In this document: positions 63,267-64,000 of the stretch, piece after piece
Position numbering within the stretch: position 1 is the first letter of the stretch
How the letters are laid out: every line of letters begins with the position of its first letter
Source of the DNA: Palleronia pontilimi
Lineage (GTDB): Bacteria > Pseudomonadota > Alphaproteobacteria > Rhodobacterales > Rhodobacteraceae
NCBI RefSeq assembly: GCF_016412875.1
Contig: NZ_JAEKPD010000009.1
Location: forward strand, 1-64,000
Direction: 5' to 3'
DNA: 64,000 nt
Program-made: the position numbers and the translations under genes
The notes under the pieces: generated by a model
Seen by the model: only the letters and a program-made list of their open reading frames with translations
The model's database searches: none
Told to the model about the DNA's origin: nothing

Positions 63267-64000
63267 CGGTTTGCGACCGACGGGTTGGCGAAAAAGCCGT
63301 CCATCGCGGACAGCCAGATCTGCAGCATAAAGGGCAAGGCGAGCGCCAGAAGGATCAGGCCGCCCGCGGTGATAGCGGGCGCGCCGACGAAAGCCACCAT
63401 CAATTGCGGCATGGCCCGGTTGATGGCGCCGAGGGCGAGGTTGTAGATGACGGATGTGATCACAAAAGGCGCCGCCAGCGTGAAACCCAGGCCGAACGCC
63501 TGCGCCGTGCGCGCGACCCCCCAGCTTGTCAGATCCTCGGGCTCGGGAAATCGGCCCAGGGGCATCAGTTCGTAGGAAAGGATAAGGAACTCGGCGACCT
63601 TCAGATGCAGTCCGGCGATGACGGCAATCGTCAGGCCTGAAAGTGTGATCACATGGCCGATCGCCGGCATCGCGTCGACCGCCTGCGTCCCGAAGATCTG
63701 CGCGAGCGAGACCGACTGAGCCGCGATCGAGCCCGCGATCTGCAGTCCGAGCACGAAAAGCCGGAGGATTGCGCCCAGTGCCAGACCGATGACGACCTCG
63801 GTGCCCAAGGCGAATCCCAGGACCTGCGACGGCACCGCATCTTGCGCGACTGCGGGCGTCACGATCGCGGTGAAGGCCAGCGTCAGGACCAGCCGGACCC
63901 TGAGCGGCACCATCCGCTCGCCGAAGGCGGGCAGCAACGCCATGGCCGCGCCGAGCCTGAGAAAGACGTAGAACGCGGACAGGATTTGCGCGCGGGCCAA
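63263..64000 (-). CDS. fliR: Flagellar export gate protein FliR (5' end cut by window edge)
   Basis: At least 245 residues with six hydrophobic segments. FLRLGAAMALLPAFGERMVPLRVRL is the family's first-helix region (cited in part), and the C-terminal MLQIWLSAMDGFFANP is typical. It builds the export channel with FliP and FliQ. Family members carry about ten more residues at the N-terminus, so the true start is probably just beyond base 64000; a TTG at 64000 is the only start in view. flhA is expected nearby. Confidence 0.88.
   Translation of the reverse strand: MARAQILSAFYVFLRLGAAMALLPAFGERMVPLRVRLVLTLAFTAIVTPAVAQDAVPSQVLGFALGTEVVIGLALGAILRLFVLGLQIAGSIAAQSVSLAQIFGTQAVDAMPAIGHVITLSGLTIAVIAGLHLKVAEFLILSYELMPLGRFPEPEDLTSWGVARTAQAFGLGFTLAAPFVITSVIYNLALGAINRAMPQLMVAFVGAPAITAGGLILLALALPFMLQIWLSAMDGFFANPSVANR

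Overview
The window is GC-rich, densely coded chromosomal DNA from an alphaproteobacterium, almost certainly of the Rhodobacteraceae/Roseobacter lineage. The grounds are the flagellin-flaF-flbT-DUF1217 block, the fliI/flgBC-fliE-fliQ-flgFGAH-fliL-flhB-fliR flagellar order, the pcaC-pcaH-pcaG order, the CnoX-type thioredoxin next to a LON-domain protein and a Trm112-like protein, a glutaredoxin-MauE fusion, and a dnaA-dnaN-recF locus near gyrB and rpsT. I cannot name the species. The assignment rests on recognising proteins by eye, with no database search.

Layout. 1-2.2 kb is a decaying patch: an IS1595-type transposase remnant with four in-frame stops, then a quinone-oxidoreductase-like gene and a LysR gene joined head to head by an apparent deletion. 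2.2-4.6 kb has two divergent L,D-transpeptidase-like (YkuD) genes and a Stealth-type sugar-phosphate transferase. 4.6-7.2 kb is a bd-type quinol oxidase operon with a 31-residue third subunit. 7.1-13 kb holds an EamA transporter, 1-Cys peroxiredoxin, an mhqO/mhqD-like pair, an RluA-type pseudouridine synthase, free methionine-R-sulfoxide reductase and a thiolase. 13-19.3 kb holds an anti-sigma antagonist/kinase pair, gamma-glutamyltransferase, rhodanese, HspQ, an AEC transporter, a lytic-transglycosylase-like lipoprotein, LolA and Dps. 19.3-28.8 kb holds FtsK, an aminotransferase, an amidase, a UbiH-family hydroxylase and a redox/protein-quality-control cluster. 28.8-31.8 kb carries kynureninase and protocatechuate dioxygenase genes.

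31.8-45.2 kb is the replication and housekeeping core: gyrB, LysE and PPOX-fold genes, recF, dnaN, dnaA, a 555-bp non-coding stretch, rpsT, enoyl-CoA hydratase, mutM, ubiE, ubiB and a phosphotransferase. 45.2-64 kb is flagellar: flgD-fliK against flgJ-flgN; then a ynjF-ynjB-ynjC-ynjD-like ABC/phosphatidyltransferase cassette; then flagellin, flaF, flbT, a DUF1217 gene and fliI; then the flgB-to-fliL operon; and a converging fliR-flhB-fliJ-like operon that runs off the right edge.

Most of the window is ordinary core genome, and I see no convincing undescribed defence or mobile system. The best leads are: a cluster of six GANTC sites upstream of dnaA; CtrA-like TTAN-N7-TTxN sites in front of three flagellar transcription units; hairpins in the flagellin leader next to flaF/flbT; the ynjFBCD cassette embedded among flagellar genes; a bd-oxidase small subunit whose gene is wholly antisense to the 3' end of a transporter gene; and a double palindrome between convergent genes at 17.95 kb.
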